NCBI RefSeq assembly: GCF_014652815.1
Contig: NZ_BMZN01000003.1
Location: forward strand, 389,429 to 453,428
Origin: Alcaligenes pakistanensis
GTDB lineage: Bacteria; Pseudomonadota; Gammaproteobacteria; Burkholderiales; Burkholderiaceae_B
Reading direction: 5' to 3'
Length of the DNA: 64,000 nt
Made by a program: the position numbers and the translations under genes. Positions 45,201 to 52,408 of the stretch are shown here, in pieces (positions within the stretch are counted from its first letter, which is position 1; every line of letters begins with the position of its first letter). The notes under the pieces were generated by a model. The model was not told the DNA's origin and did not search any database. It was given only the letters and a program-made list of their open reading frames with translations.

Positions 45201-48200
45201 GGCAATTTTAGGCACCGCCAGATGCAGGCTTTGCCCCAACGTCAGGTCCACACCCGCTTCAATCGACAAAATGCCATTGGCCAGCAAGGCCAAATTATCA
45301 AAACCGCCTGCCTGGATACGATCTACACCAATACGGGCATGACCATACTGCAAGCCAGCATCCGCCTGGCCCGGCAACAGATCAGGCGAGAGATTCTCCA
45401 GTTGCTGCTCGCGCACCAGCGTCATTTCACGATGTGCCAGCACACGATCGCCCGGTCCAGCAGACAAGGCATAATTAGGTGATTCCAAGGCTAGCGACAA
45501 GGTACCGCCAGCCGCCTTTGCACCACCTGCGTTGGCCTGCATGTCTCCATCCAAATACAAGCCGTTAAAACTGGCCAGATGGATGACACCGCCATTGGAG
45601 GCCACCGTCTGTGCGCCCTGACCCGGCAGATCCATGACAGCCGAGCTGCCTGATGCCAGCAAACGGGCGCCTTCACGAATCACAATAAAGTTGTCGATGG
45701 TATTAACGTGTGTGGCATACGGCTGATACTTGCTGCCTATCTCAATACGGCCCCCATTTAGCACCTTGCCATACCGCTGACCCTGGCTGTCCACACCTGT
45801 CATGGCCTTGCCCGACACATCCAGCAGAGCCGTACTGCCCAACCAGATCGAACCATCATGGCCCTTGATATGGTTGACGTCGTCGCCCCCGGAGTTCAAA
45901 CCATAAATGCCGATTTTCCCGCCCGCCGCCTGCAAGGCGCCGTCAATCGTGATCTGACCATTGCCTTGCAGGACAATGCTCTGGCCGTCGTCCACCTTGA
46001 TGTGCGCGCCCTGCCCCACCGACAGCGAGGGGCCACTAGGATCCAAGCTTTGCTGCTTATACACGTAGCCGGCAGTCAAGGTCAGATCCGCCCCGCCGCG
46101 CTGGCTGAGGGTACTTTTCTCGGGTGACTCGTTGAACTCAGGCGGCAGCCACAGCGTGGCGGCTTGCCAGGGGTCACTGCCAGTAGGCAATAAGCGGGCA
46201 TCAGGCAGACTCAACTGCATGACAGGCATGTTCGGCGTCAGATTGGCATCCTGCGCCACGGCCACCCCAAAGCCGCCCAGCACTTCGTAATGGGCAAAGC
46301 CTTTTTGGAACTGGCTGCTGTCCAAATGCAGCAAGGAATCAACGGCGACCTTTTGCGTCAGGCGAGTACCGGCGCGCAACAAGGTTCCCGGGTGGTAGAC
46401 CAATTCCGTATCGGCTACCGAACCCGCTTTGAAAACGCCCGGCGCAGGCACAATCGCCACCCCCTTAGGGAAAATCTCGGGAGGTAAAACGTATGTGCTG
46501 GGGAAGCTGCTGGCATTCATGATCGCCATGATCACAGTGCCCGCCGGCAAGGTGGGCGGCACAGTCCAGCTATAGCCATCCACTCGCAACTGCTGCCCAT
46601 TGGACAGCCAGACCGAATAACTGGAGTTTTCGTTGCTAGGTTTGGGCAGTGCCCAAGGCGTATCCAGATGAATCCAGCTGGACGGATTGGACTGCTCTAC
46701 CTTAGGTACGCCACCGATCACTTCACCCGCGGCGGCATGCGTACGCGTGTAGTGATAGTCCACTGGCAAAATGGCTCCTGCGGCAATGGTGAAACCTTCC
46801 AGCGTCACCAAATCCGCCAGCGAAGCCTCACCCGCCTGCAGGACTCCATCACTGCCAGCGACCAAGCCACCCAGTACCACCGCATTACCACTTTGGAAGC
46901 GTAAGGTACCGCCACCGGCTACACCGTAACCACGCAGCTCACCTTCAAAAAACAGCTTGCCACCCACTCCTGGAATACTGGCAAAATGAGCGTCTGCAGC
47001 CAGGGTGATGCTGCCGCCCTTGCCGCCCAGCACCGAGCCATCAGCCATATAGCCGGCCCCGGAGGACACATCCAGCAAGGCATGTTTTGCAACCGTCACA
47101 TCGCCACTGCTGCGCAGCACGATCTCGCCACCATTGCGCCACGGCAGGTAACGCATGTCGCGGCTATCCTGCTCCTGATTGCTCCATAGGCCACGGGCAT
47201 CCAGCGTCACGCCAGAATCAATCTGGGTATGGGTGGTTGAGCCGGCTGGCGTGTCGGCAACCTTGCTAAGCTGCCAACCATTGCCGGAGCTGACCCACTT
47301 ATCCACCAAATCGCCCAGCACGATACGGCCAGCACGCGCCGTCACGTCCGCATGTACATCTACTTGGGCGGCATGCAAGGCGACTTCACCACCCAAAGCG
47401 ACGGAGAAGGCATCGTTCACCGCCACGCTTTTGCTGGCAAACACCCGTAAGGCGCCCAGGCCCATCCGGGTCAACCAATCTGAATCCAGGCTGATGCTGG
47501 AGGAGGCCGAGTCAGACGAATCGCTGCTGTCTTGCTGCCCTGTCTTGCCAATAAGCACCTGTTCGATCAAGGCGCTGGGGGTATAGCGCAGATTCTGCGT
47601 GTCCTTGTCATAGACCGGTGTCCAGCCGCCCAAAATCAACTCTGCCCGACGAGCCACTGCCGTTTGCGACTGTTGATAGCCATCCAGCTTGGACGCCGGT
47701 GCCTGAATCTGACGCGGCCCCTGATAGGTTTCGGTTTCGATATGGCCCTGCAGCTCAGCCGCCTGGGTCGATATGATCAAACGACCGGCATCGCGCCCCA
47801 CCGTATAGCCTTCTTCGTAGCGCTGTGTAGGTGCCAGAATCGGGTTGTAAAAGCTGCGGGTTTGGCCCCAGCGCGCGCTGGTTTGTTGGTAGCCTTTATA
47901 AAGTCCTTCATAGAGCAAATCGCCCGGAGCACTGTCTACCGTGTACAAGCGTCCATCCGCGCCCCGCAACCAGCTTTGACGGATAAAGCCGCTTTGCACA
48001 TCCAGGGTGCCGCCCGACAGATTGATCAGGGAACCTGGGCGCGTCACCACATGCGCACCACTGAACTGCACGGTGCCGCCTTGCGCGGCCCATTCACCGA
48101 TGCTGTGGCGGGCTACCCCCAGATAACCGCCCACTTCCAAAAGCCCCCCTGCGGCGTACCAGCGGTCTTTGTCGTAGCCATTTGTGCCTGCAGGCACAAA

Positions 48201-49877
48201 TACCAGATTACGGCGATCCAGCCAGACGTCACTGCTGCGCAGATTGTCGCCTTCGCGGTTAACGGGTGCATCGCGCTGCTCATTGCCCTGGATATTTACC
48301 AAAACATTATTGGCTTCCATCGCCACTCGCACACCGACGTGGCCCGACACGTCAATGACAGCATCTTTGCGTACGTCACTGCTCTTGCCAGCATTCACAA
48401 AGACCTGGCCGCCGGTGGCCAGCGTCAAGCTGTCTGCATCGAAAACAACATCGCCACCACTGCTAATTTGCACCAGTGATTGGTCACGACGATGGCGCAA
48501 ACCATCGCCTTCTTTATCCGATTCTTTAATCAGTGCTTCGCGCTGCACATCCAATGCCGTGGCAGCGCTTTCATCCAGGACAATAGCCGTCACGCTGTCC
48601 GAGCCCAAGGTCACCGTGGATTGGACATCCTCCTTGTTATTTAACAGGTGAATAGTGCCGCGATTATGCACAGAGGTACTGGACACCAGCACCCCATCCT
48701 GGCTGATTGTGCGGCCCGTCAAGGTGATGTCGCCAGTGGCGGCTTGGATTAAGCCGGTATTTTGTACTTTGCCTTTTTTATCGGTCGAGCCTGGCTGAGC
48801 CACCACGGTATTGCCGCGAGTGGTGGAGTTGACGTTTTCCTCTGTTCCCATCCCTTTGCGGATGATGAAGTTGTCCCCCGCCGCCAGGGCCACTTGGCCT
48901 CCCGGCGTGGAGATACTGCCTGCATTCACCACTTCCTGACCCAGCAAGAGCACATAGCCCCCACCCTGGTTCACGGTCTCGGAAGCATGCGTTCGAATAT
49001 GTGCACCGGCTTGGACTTCAATCTTGCCCTGCGCATTGGTAAAGGAAGCCGTATTGGCATCTTTGCCATACAAGCCTTCGGTGAACTGCTTGTCGCTAAT
49101 CGTGGCCGCCGCGGTGACCAGATTACGCACATTCACTTGCGATGAGCCACTGAACACCACCCCGTTCTGGTTCACCACCATGACGGTGCCATCGCCCTTG
49201 ATCGCTCCCTGAATCTGACTAGGTGCGGTATCCGCCCCCACAACCCGGTTCAAGACCGCGTCTGTAGCGCGTTGCTGGAACTGCACCGTGGTGTTGCGGC
49301 CTACGTTAAAGCTTTCCCAGTTCAGCACCGCCTTGCTTTCGGTCTGCTTGATTGCCACGGTGTGCTGGCCGTCTTTTTGGGTCTGCTCTGGACGCTCTGC
49401 TCCCGTCCAGACATGCAGATTGCCAGCTGCATCGCGGTCCCAGAGGCCACCTTGAACATGGCCGTCCGGTACACCCGCCTCTTTGGCGGCGGCCTCGCGT
49501 GCCGCTTTTTGGGCAGCCTGTTGCGCTGCGATGGCACTGGCCGTGCGGCCCAGATTTTCCACCGAGCGCGCCAATTGCTGGCGAGCTTCGGCATGTTGAC
49601 GCGCCGCCGAATTCAATACGCCATTGCCGGGATCTGCCATGGCCCCCTGCGCACCCGACACATTGCGTTCTACCGCCCCTCTGGCCGCAAACCACGCCCC
49701 CGAGACGGGCTGGCTTTGCGCGTAAGCCTGCGAGCTCAAACCGCCTGTCACCAGCAGCGTGGCTATCGCGCGTGCCACAGGCGTCAGCCGGTTCCGGAAC
49801 GTGTCGCGAGTAGCGCTATCGACGGGGTTTCTAGGATCAGATGACTTGGAAGACAAACTGCGTAGGCGTGGCGACAT
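36270..49877 (-). CDS. Giant two-partner-secretion exoprotein, filamentous-haemagglutinin-like (TpsA)
   Basis: A 4,535-residue secreted adhesin-like protein. A long signal peptide ends at AYA-Q53; residues about 85-135 are an Ala/Gln/Arg helical segment; the TPS (haemagglutination activity) domain runs about 144-290 with VLNWESFNVGRNTTVQF, VVGADTAPSQIQGAI, VVNQNGVVFSG and VNVRNLVTAAATI. The rest is dominated by G/S/A/D-rich beta-helix repeats broken by Pro-rich segments (about 1,000-1,080, 1,930-1,960 and 2,990-3,090 with TLPAGTVL-like units). The C-terminal region resembles the DUF3739 haemagglutinin family by memory; it ends LDRLTPEERRRMTL without a toxin-like tip. ATG at 49877 is chosen over an in-frame TTG at 49952. 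It should be exported by the TpsB at 59640. Mature chain has a single noticed Cys pair near residue 2,216. Target surface unknown. Confidence 0.92.
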   Translation of the reverse strand: MSPRLRSLSSKSSDPRNPVDSATRDTFRNRLTPVARAIATLLVTGGLSSQAYAQSQPVSGAWFAARGAVERNVSGAQGAMADPGNGVLNSAARQHAEARQQLARSVENLGRTASAIAAQQAAQKAAREAAAKEAGVPDGHVQGGLWDRDAAGNLHVWTGAERPEQTQKDGQHTVAIKQTESKAVLNWESFNVGRNTTVQFQQRATDAVLNRVVGADTAPSQIQGAIKGDGTVMVVNQNGVVFSGSSQVNVRNLVTAAATISDKQFTEGLYGKDANTASFTNAQGKIEVQAGAHIRTHASETVNQGGGYVLLLGQEVVNAGSISTPGGQVALAAGDNFIIRKGMGTEENVNSTTRGNTVVAQPGSTDKKGKVQNTGLIQAATGDITLTGRTISQDGVLVSSTSVHNRGTIHLLNNKEDVQSTVTLGSDSVTAIVLDESAATALDVQREALIKESDKEGDGLRHRRDQSLVQISSGGDVVFDADSLTLATGGQVFVNAGKSSDVRKDAVIDVSGHVGVRVAMEANNVLVNIQGNEQRDAPVNREGDNLRSSDVWLDRRNLVFVPAGTNGYDKDRWYAAGGLLEVGGYLGVARHSIGEWAAQGGTVQFSGAHVVTRPGSLINLSGGTLDVQSGFIRQSWLRGADGRLYTVDSAPGDLLYEGLYKGYQQTSARWGQTRSFYNPILAPTQRYEEGYTVGRDAGRLIISTQAAELQGHIETETYQGPRQIQAPASKLDGYQQSQTAVARRAELILGGWTPVYDKDTQNLRYTPSALIEQVLIGKTGQQDSSDSSDSASSSISLDSDWLTRMGLGALRVFASKSVAVNDAFSVALGGEVALHAAQVDVHADVTARAGRIVLGDLVDKWVSSGNGWQLSKVADTPAGSTTHTQIDSGVTLDARGLWSNQEQDSRDMRYLPWRNGGEIVLRSSGDVTVAKHALLDVSSGAGYMADGSVLGGKGGSITLAADAHFASIPGVGGKLFFEGELRGYGVAGGGTLRFQSGNAVVLGGLVAGSDGVLQAGEASLADLVTLEGFTIAAGAILPVDYHYTRTHAAAGEVIGGVPKVEQSNPSSWIHLDTPWALPKPSNENSSYSVWLSNGQQLRVDGYSWTVPPTLPAGTVIMAIMNASSFPSTYVLPPEIFPKGVAIVPAPGVFKAGSVADTELVYHPGTLLRAGTRLTQKVAVDSLLHLDSSQFQKGFAHYEVLGGFGVAVAQDANLTPNMPVMQLSLPDARLLPTGSDPWQAATLWLPPEFNESPEKSTLSQRGGADLTLTAGYVYKQQSLDPSGPSLSVGQGAHIKVDDGQSIVLQGNGQITIDGALQAAGGKIGIYGLNSGGDDVNHIKGHDGSIWLGSTALLDVSGKAMTGVDSQGQRYGKVLNGGRIEIGSKYQPYATHVNTIDNFIVIREGARLLASGSSAVMDLPGQGAQTVASNGGVIHLASFNGLYLDGDMQANAGGAKAAGGTLSLALESPNYALSAGPGDRVLAHREMTLVREQQLENLSPDLLPGQADAGLQYGHARIGVDRIQAGGFDNLALLANGILSIEAGVDLTLGQSLHLAVPKIALAPGSLPGSTVKLAAPHVNLAGATRPTRDKYVTPLIQDPASSVGKMVELQEDSHLLIEAGVLDIANRVSFGAYGNSLQNGKAEVSRFGFDTVELRAQNDLRFLKHTVGDRTQMVTEGNLVLAAGRIYPGTGATTEVISGRHIVRDQWNNPLLQFDPEHSLRIERIGSGDVSQPYSALGILRLQSANIDQGGVLLAPFGQLELGVGVGGGLQAPTSVVLRPGSISSVSGAGLVMPYGGTVDGLTYNYAGMDAPFVGLGGLLGNLSLKATRVDVQDGALMDLSGGGELTGAGFLPGRGGSTDARLHPLIQNTANGFVLPGLSSNPVYAVVPGVQQIVAPLAAENGAGDPMVGRQIHIAAGVPGLAAGTYTLLPSSYALLPGAYRVEVSGSASPSAAMGGAIAMRNGSYNVAAQLGVANTAIVDSMPSRVVLTSTDTLRLYSQYNETSYAQFGLDWAMRDSVPRPQLERDARQLELAAKSLSIAQGATRFEPASHGRGGTVVLTGSRIEVLADGAAPTAGFDGMSVESGMLNRLGAAGISIGGSPTSTFALQGYGSTRDAWRVSLGSARTDEIFVREGAVLEAAQVFLVVGHREKGLIVEQGATINTLGKGAAPWDSSEGYVLEPGQKGVLALSNGWLDVTGPQRDDSSGVSGAGFLHIGVCAAGSSCTGETRLYSEGTITAATNKAFELDESVRYGTRNLVLAMGGINVGGAEALSQASTKGILPAGLTLNQAVLERLLRGDTQMGAPALENLVLTARDAVNFYGDVNLNTIDPATGKSALERLVLSTPAIYGYGNADTVARIETDILVWNGATTPAGDIIANGAGTGSGRLLIDAQQIEFGYGPRSQPDTVGMHDRLALGFGSVNFNASERITANHKGSLSVYHSRGAWDEAAKDWTYHGGDLNFSTPVFTGQAGSVNHMRAGGSINAVRREGAGYVVPDAATAVQALGAELKLDAGTFLNWDSAVLLPSGKLVLSAQGDVMLRDGAQIDMAGRPISFFDVSKYSWGGELTLDSRRGNVIQDAASLIDVSAQQNRAGKLTALAMDGLVDLRGRFAGAGSGHYDAGGTLVPFASGFIDVRAQQIADFTGLNMRLNEGSVWGGRSFQLRQGDLMIGNEVKAREVNVSVDNGSLTVTGIIDANGEQAGSIRLAANRGVTLASTAVLDASASVLRRDSYGQIIEAPNRALIEIDSGLGRLVLADGMRMNLSVAGSNARYGTVTLNAPRLGGATGNDVDIDARGALNISGAKSIAVNAFYQYDDAELGTDVTVDGRRYQRIDQDYLRKNHQDSEAFINNALANQSLMQGKLAGLRAYGDEFHLRPGVEVVSNAAINPDGDLHVDGDIDLSGFRYASVNPHSQKTTQYGSGEAGALVLRADGDLAVFGSVSDGFDTSVLGVTPDDDGWVLPAGRMPFGGDLIIPGSGMVTLDTGTQFAAGRTLNYDVPVGAMTLPGGTLIPGLMSLAQSLTLPAGTVLSAAVLDASGQQVYAAGTVLKEPVVLQAAMQLSAGFRLPEDTQIAASWWPKGVPLPVAMKLTQAVALNKGALVPSETDVILSGGVAMVDLRPRRSDDTQGRTLSLAPMLAAGSQSWDIRLVAGADTAAADNRLTRVDSNKRLMLADTHFGLGVQYTPIPGTGTPAVYAWNDVSRFEEVVELLSGGYWLSFVPVAGEAVTQEQIDELLAYGMIGEDVTELNGYGMGDMTAELSPAIPPDMEEMKFAAREQMFSVLRTGVGDLDLVSGGDIEMNSLYGVYTAGTPSASMGEAYNQARGKLFDGTILRKEGRRFESLVDGGPDSLYQAWYPENGGNVLLRAQGSLKGDLLGNNGGNIDMGYTFSNTRQQLASTAVGTWLWRQGTGSAVSGSEGVPGAWWVNFGTYVPGSADGSYSEYDSWLAANEPFLTGFTGVGTLGGGNLTVEAGADAGMLNQRGIRSSWNQQMHTPRSQGLHLVVGSTGRVTPGGELVQTGGGDLVLRLGGTLNPNPDVRLNEHDLNSTFVNLRGAMALDAGAVGGMKLGFGGTDQMDTRPGNIYAKGAGSATGGPILVLGDSAVRMQTRGDLILGSAVDPGRTVSLTSMPFSVDGTHYEGNGWSWFSLWTPATGIDLLSAGGNLTPTTAWDERNSYEDTRWSDPGRNQSPNGDGHFYPSILRAAAANGNIVYGASASGATVPIASGGMLRYGFGTVLAPSPMGDQFVNATGRGELQFLAQGSIVAAGYVFSASTADPAAMPSPLRPGFVGLLSETGGGQYGFNPRIVYNMASEAVPLSDWFSGSGTTVTSLDGGRHNTGSLFVFGSPVNIGTAATKRQPARYYAANGDIVGLRVGQEVLLGYPAGAAGSRMEGSVPVAIRAGRDITDSGTRLGQKDAVAGSRSATATTRGNLITHAWADDISIVEAGRDVRNSSFYILGPGLLDVSAGRHVYLADKGEIKSLGPLSAGLSDSRGGGASISVSAGMGKGAYWDDFAGRYLNPENQADLEMPFADQQGKALYIYNGGMTLAQWLQREFAYTGDEAGAAEFLQQKQAELDLVRDQTRAEGRTASSRPLAREYKLESQLHLVNWLTSRFSGANGLGLHFDAATMDARNFFEALPAEQQHSYLRNVYYAELRASGREYNDTDSKRAGSYLRGREAIATLFPEQDAQGQALSYAGDLTMYSSALYYDADYVNNTGGKNRPTPKVDYLTKAEWEALGTPGYGVSFYDVLDAGIHTNFGGDISILTPGGRALVGIDGGFNPGPGSGVITQGEGDINFFSQSDILMGQSRVFTTFGGNILAWSAEGNINAGRGSKTTVVYTPQRRVYDAFGNVALSPSTPNTGAGIATLDPVPEVPPGYIDLIAPLGTVDAGEAGIRVSGDINIAALRVVNADNIQVQGESKGIPVVATVNTGALSNASATASSAASAAQDTVNRARAQARQNLPSVITVQIMGFGDAGQSGGGATSSGAGPVTSKIDASAYRQDSTVQVLGLGANPQSALDRLTPEERRRMTL

Positions 49878-49979
49878 TGCTTGAGGTTCCCGGCTTAAGA
49901 CGTAAGGAATTTCGTATCCATACCTACAAGACGGGTTCTGCGAAGAAATCAATCACGCCCACTTTGTTACCCCATGTAA

Positions 49980-50957
49980 CTACGCCTGCCTTAACAAAGC
50001 GATCCCACCCGCCAGCTCTTGAACTCGTATGCCGGACATGGCGCGCAGCATGTCCAATGCCAAATCCATATCGCTGATGGACAGGCTTAAATACACCGGA
50101 CGGCTCTTCAAACTATCGCTGTAGACCACGATCTTGCCGGGCCGATAACGGTTCAGTTCCTCCACCACCTCAGACAAGGCCTGGCCTTCAAAGGCCAGAT
50201 AACCACGTCGCCAGGAACTGACCTGATCCAGATTGGGCCGCTGTACAGCCTGAATACGCTCGTAGTCGTAAACCGTTTGCTGGCCCGCCTGCAGCGTGAC
50301 GGTTTGATTGGCTTGCACCACCACCTGCCCTTGCAGGCAAGTGACAGTGACATTACGCCCGGTGTAACGCACATTGAATTGCGCTTGCAGGGCCTGCATG
50401 CTCCCCGGCCCTGCCTGTACCTGAAGATGGCTAGCAGCCCCATCCAGCACATGGATTTCGACCTCGCCTTCTACCAGCTCTATCCCTGCACCTTGCGCCG
50501 TATCGCGGCGGTTAATGCAGGTCTGGGTATTCATCTGTATTGCCACGGCCTGACCGAGCTGGATTTCACGCTGCTCTCCCACTCCGGTGCGAAAGTCCGA
50601 CGTCATCTCCGTGAAGGACGGCCACAGGCCCCAGGGCGGATGTACCACCGCCACAGCAGCCAATGCCGAGGCTGCAAATGCACCACCCAGAAAGGCTCGT
50701 CTGGCCCCAAACAACGGTTGAACCACAGGCGCTTGCCACTCTGGCAGCAAGTGTCGTGCCGCCCGCAGCCCTGGCGTCACGGTATCCATGGTCACATTTA
50801 AGTCCCGCCAAGCAGCACGATGCTCTGGGCTGTGTTCCAACCACTGCTGAAAGTCCTGGGCATCGGACTGCCGGGCATGGCCTGAATGCAAACGTACCCA
50901 CCATTGATTGGCTTGGGTACGAACGGTTTCAGACAAGGGAGAGGAAGGAGAACTCAT
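49980..50957 (-). CDS. FecR-family anti-sigma factor
   Basis: A 325-residue inner-membrane sigma regulator. The cytoplasmic N-terminus has the DUF4880-type motif VRTQANQWWVRLHSG and FQQWLEHSPEHRAAWRDL that binds ECF sigma factors; one membrane helix (FLGGAFAASALAAVAVV, about 90-108) follows; then the periplasmic FecR domain (DFRTGVGEQREIQL, LVEGEVEIHVL, VTCLQGQVVV) and a C-terminal STN-interacting-like part (LSEVVEELNRYRPGKIVVYS). ATG at 50957 lies ten bases after the sigma gene; the frame extends upstream to 51056 inside it. Expected to relay an outer-membrane or periplasmic signal, here probably from the STN protein, to the sigma factor. Confidence 0.92.
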   Translation of the reverse strand: MSSPSSPLSETVRTQANQWWVRLHSGHARQSDAQDFQQWLEHSPEHRAAWRDLNVTMDTVTPGLRAARHLLPEWQAPVVQPLFGARRAFLGGAFAASALAAVAVVHPPWGLWPSFTEMTSDFRTGVGEQREIQLGQAVAIQMNTQTCINRRDTAQGAGIELVEGEVEIHVLDGAASHLQVQAGPGSMQALQAQFNVRYTGRNVTVTCLQGQVVVQANQTVTLQAGQQTVYDYERIQAVQRPNLDQVSSWRRGYLAFEGQALSEVVEELNRYRPGKIVVYSDSLKSRPVYLSLSISDMDLALDMLRAMSGIRVQELAGGIALLRQA

Positions 50958-50967
50958 GGGGTACAAC

Positions 50968-51522
50968 TTAAGCGTCAGTAAGGCTATCGGAGACGCTGAC
51001 ACTGACAGCATCGTTGAATTGTTCGGCAAAGCGCAGGCGCAAATAATCCAGGGCACGCATCATTTCCTTGTTCACCAAGGACACCGAAATATTGTACTGT
51101 TTGGCGATTTGGGCATAGGTCAGCCCGTCTACGCGCGAGGCCATCAAAATCGTGCGCTGGCGTATGGGCATTTCCTGCAAAGCCGCCAGCAATTGCGCGG
51201 TAGTAATGCGCGCCCAGGCACAACGCTGGGTATCGTAAGTGTCGTCCGCAATATGGCTCAACGCGTCCAGATCCATGGCAGTCAATAAGCTGTTGCGCTG
51301 TTTATAGGAATCGATGGCGATATGGGTGGCCATGCGCAGCAAATACGCTTCGTCATTGTTCACCGAGACCCCGTTGCCCATCCCGCCAATCCGTATCCAG
51401 GTTTCCTGCAAGGCATCTGCCGCATCCTCGCGCGAGCCAATCTTACGCTCCAAACGACGACGCAAATGCGTGTAACGGGCAATCAGGCTTTGTCGTAAAC
51501 GGCTACGCAGGGCTTCGGACAT
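50968..51522 (-). CDS. ECF sigma factor, FecI-like (proximal)
   Basis: A 184-residue ECF sigma factor adjacent to its FecR partner. Region 2 shows REDAADALQETWIRI and AYLLRMATHIAIDSYKQR; region 4 shows MPIRQRTILMASRVDGLTYAQIAKQYNIS and EMMRALDYLRLRFAE. The gene starts three bases after the STN protein stop and ends ten bases before fecR, a tightly coupled signalling triplet. It is clearly different in sequence from the distal sigma factor at 35597, so the two are not recent duplicates. Predicted to activate the operon, including its own genes. Confidence 0.93.
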   Translation of the reverse strand: MSEALRSRLRQSLIARYTHLRRRLERKIGSREDAADALQETWIRIGGMGNGVSVNNDEAYLLRMATHIAIDSYKQRNSLLTAMDLDALSHIADDTYDTQRCAWARITTAQLLAALQEMPIRQRTILMASRVDGLTYAQIAKQYNISVSLVNKEMMRALDYLRLRFAEQFNDAVSVSVSDSLTDA

Positions 51523-51525
51523 GAT

Positions 51526-52257
51526 CTATTTCCCCGCCTGCACCGGACAGTCGTCACGGACATGGCCCGACACAGGGGCCAACAACAAAACCAAGGGTTG
51601 CGGCAAGCTGGCATCTGGAGCTGCGCCCATCCTCAGACTATCCAGTACGCGGCTGATCGCCTCATCACGGCTAGCCCGTCCGGTAGAACCGAGCAAATGC
51701 ACACGCTCCACCTGTCCGTCCGGCTTCAACCACAACTGCATGGCCAAGCGGTAGGCACCAGGGCGGGTCTGGGGGGAGCGGCACAAGGCATTGCGCACGG
51801 TCTGCTGTACACGCACCACGTAGGTGCTGTAATCATGCGCGCCATCACGCACACCGGAAATGTGGTTCAGGTTAAGCGGACGCTGGCCCGCTGTCGCCCG
51901 GCCTGGCTTGCTGCTGGGCGGGCGGATCACAATCGAGCGGTTATCCACGTAAAAGGCCTGCAGGCCCGAGTCGGCCAACAAGGCCGCCAAGGCCTGGGTG
52001 CGCGTCATCTGACCACGCACTGCGGGCATAGGTCGCTGGGGGTCAGCACCATCAAGCAGCACTGATAGGTCAGACCGTTGTCCATACGCTCTCAAAGCCT
52101 GAGCCAAAGGCTGGGCCGGAATGTCGAAAGACAAACGTTCAGAAGAATTTAGCAGGGTGTCAGCATCAGACCGGGCAACTGCGAGACTTGCACAAGCAAA
52201 TAACAAGAAAGCACCGAGTAACACCGCCACACTGATCGCCACCTGAGTCATGGTCAT
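51526..52257 (-). CDS. STN domain fused to a TonB-like C-terminal domain
   Basis: A 243-residue exported or membrane-anchored protein. A hydrophobic N-terminus (VAISVAVLLGAFLLFACASL) is followed by an STN (secretin/TonB N-terminal) domain at about 40-105: LSFDIPAQPLAQALRAYGQ, GQMTRTQALAALLADSGLQA, IVIRPP. The C-terminal third matches the TonB-like C-terminus of the operon's own TonB: YRLAMQLWLKPDG against YRVQVQLWLTEDG, with similar spacing to an upstream Y-S-x-Y. In Fec systems an STN domain on an outer-membrane receptor signals to FecR; here it is free-standing and encoded just before sigma and FecR. It may sense TpsB/TpsA traffic or Ton activity. ATG at 52257 gives a signal-like start; the frame itself extends to 52359. 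Confidence 0.82.
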   Translation of the reverse strand: MTMTQVAISVAVLLGAFLLFACASLAVARSDADTLLNSSERLSFDIPAQPLAQALRAYGQRSDLSVLLDGADPQRPMPAVRGQMTRTQALAALLADSGLQAFYVDNRSIVIRPPSSKPGRATAGQRPLNLNHISGVRDGAHDYSTYVVRVQQTVRNALCRSPQTRPGAYRLAMQLWLKPDGQVERVHLLGSTGRASRDEAISRVLDSLRMGAAPDASLPQPLVLLLAPVSGHVRDDCPVQAGK

Positions 52258-52375
52258 GCGCACGTTAATAGGTCTGGCTGCGGCGTCGGACAGTGAAACG
52301 AAAAGGGGTGAGGCGAGGCGATTGTAGAAGTCCCCAATGACAACATAGTGACAGCCCAATCCCGCTGTTTTCTTA

Positions 52376-52401
52376 GCGCACTGCCCTCCCGGGCAGTGCG
52401 C
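52376..52401. other. Strong hairpin between the PPIase and STN genes
   Basis: GCGCACTGCCC and GGGCAGTGCGC form a perfect eleven-base stem with a four-base loop in the only sizeable gap (about 150 bases) of the first half of the operon. It has no T-run on either strand, so it is more likely an RNA-processing, stabilising or partial termination element than a full terminator. Confidence 0.6.
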
Positions 52402-52408
52402 CCTCTGC

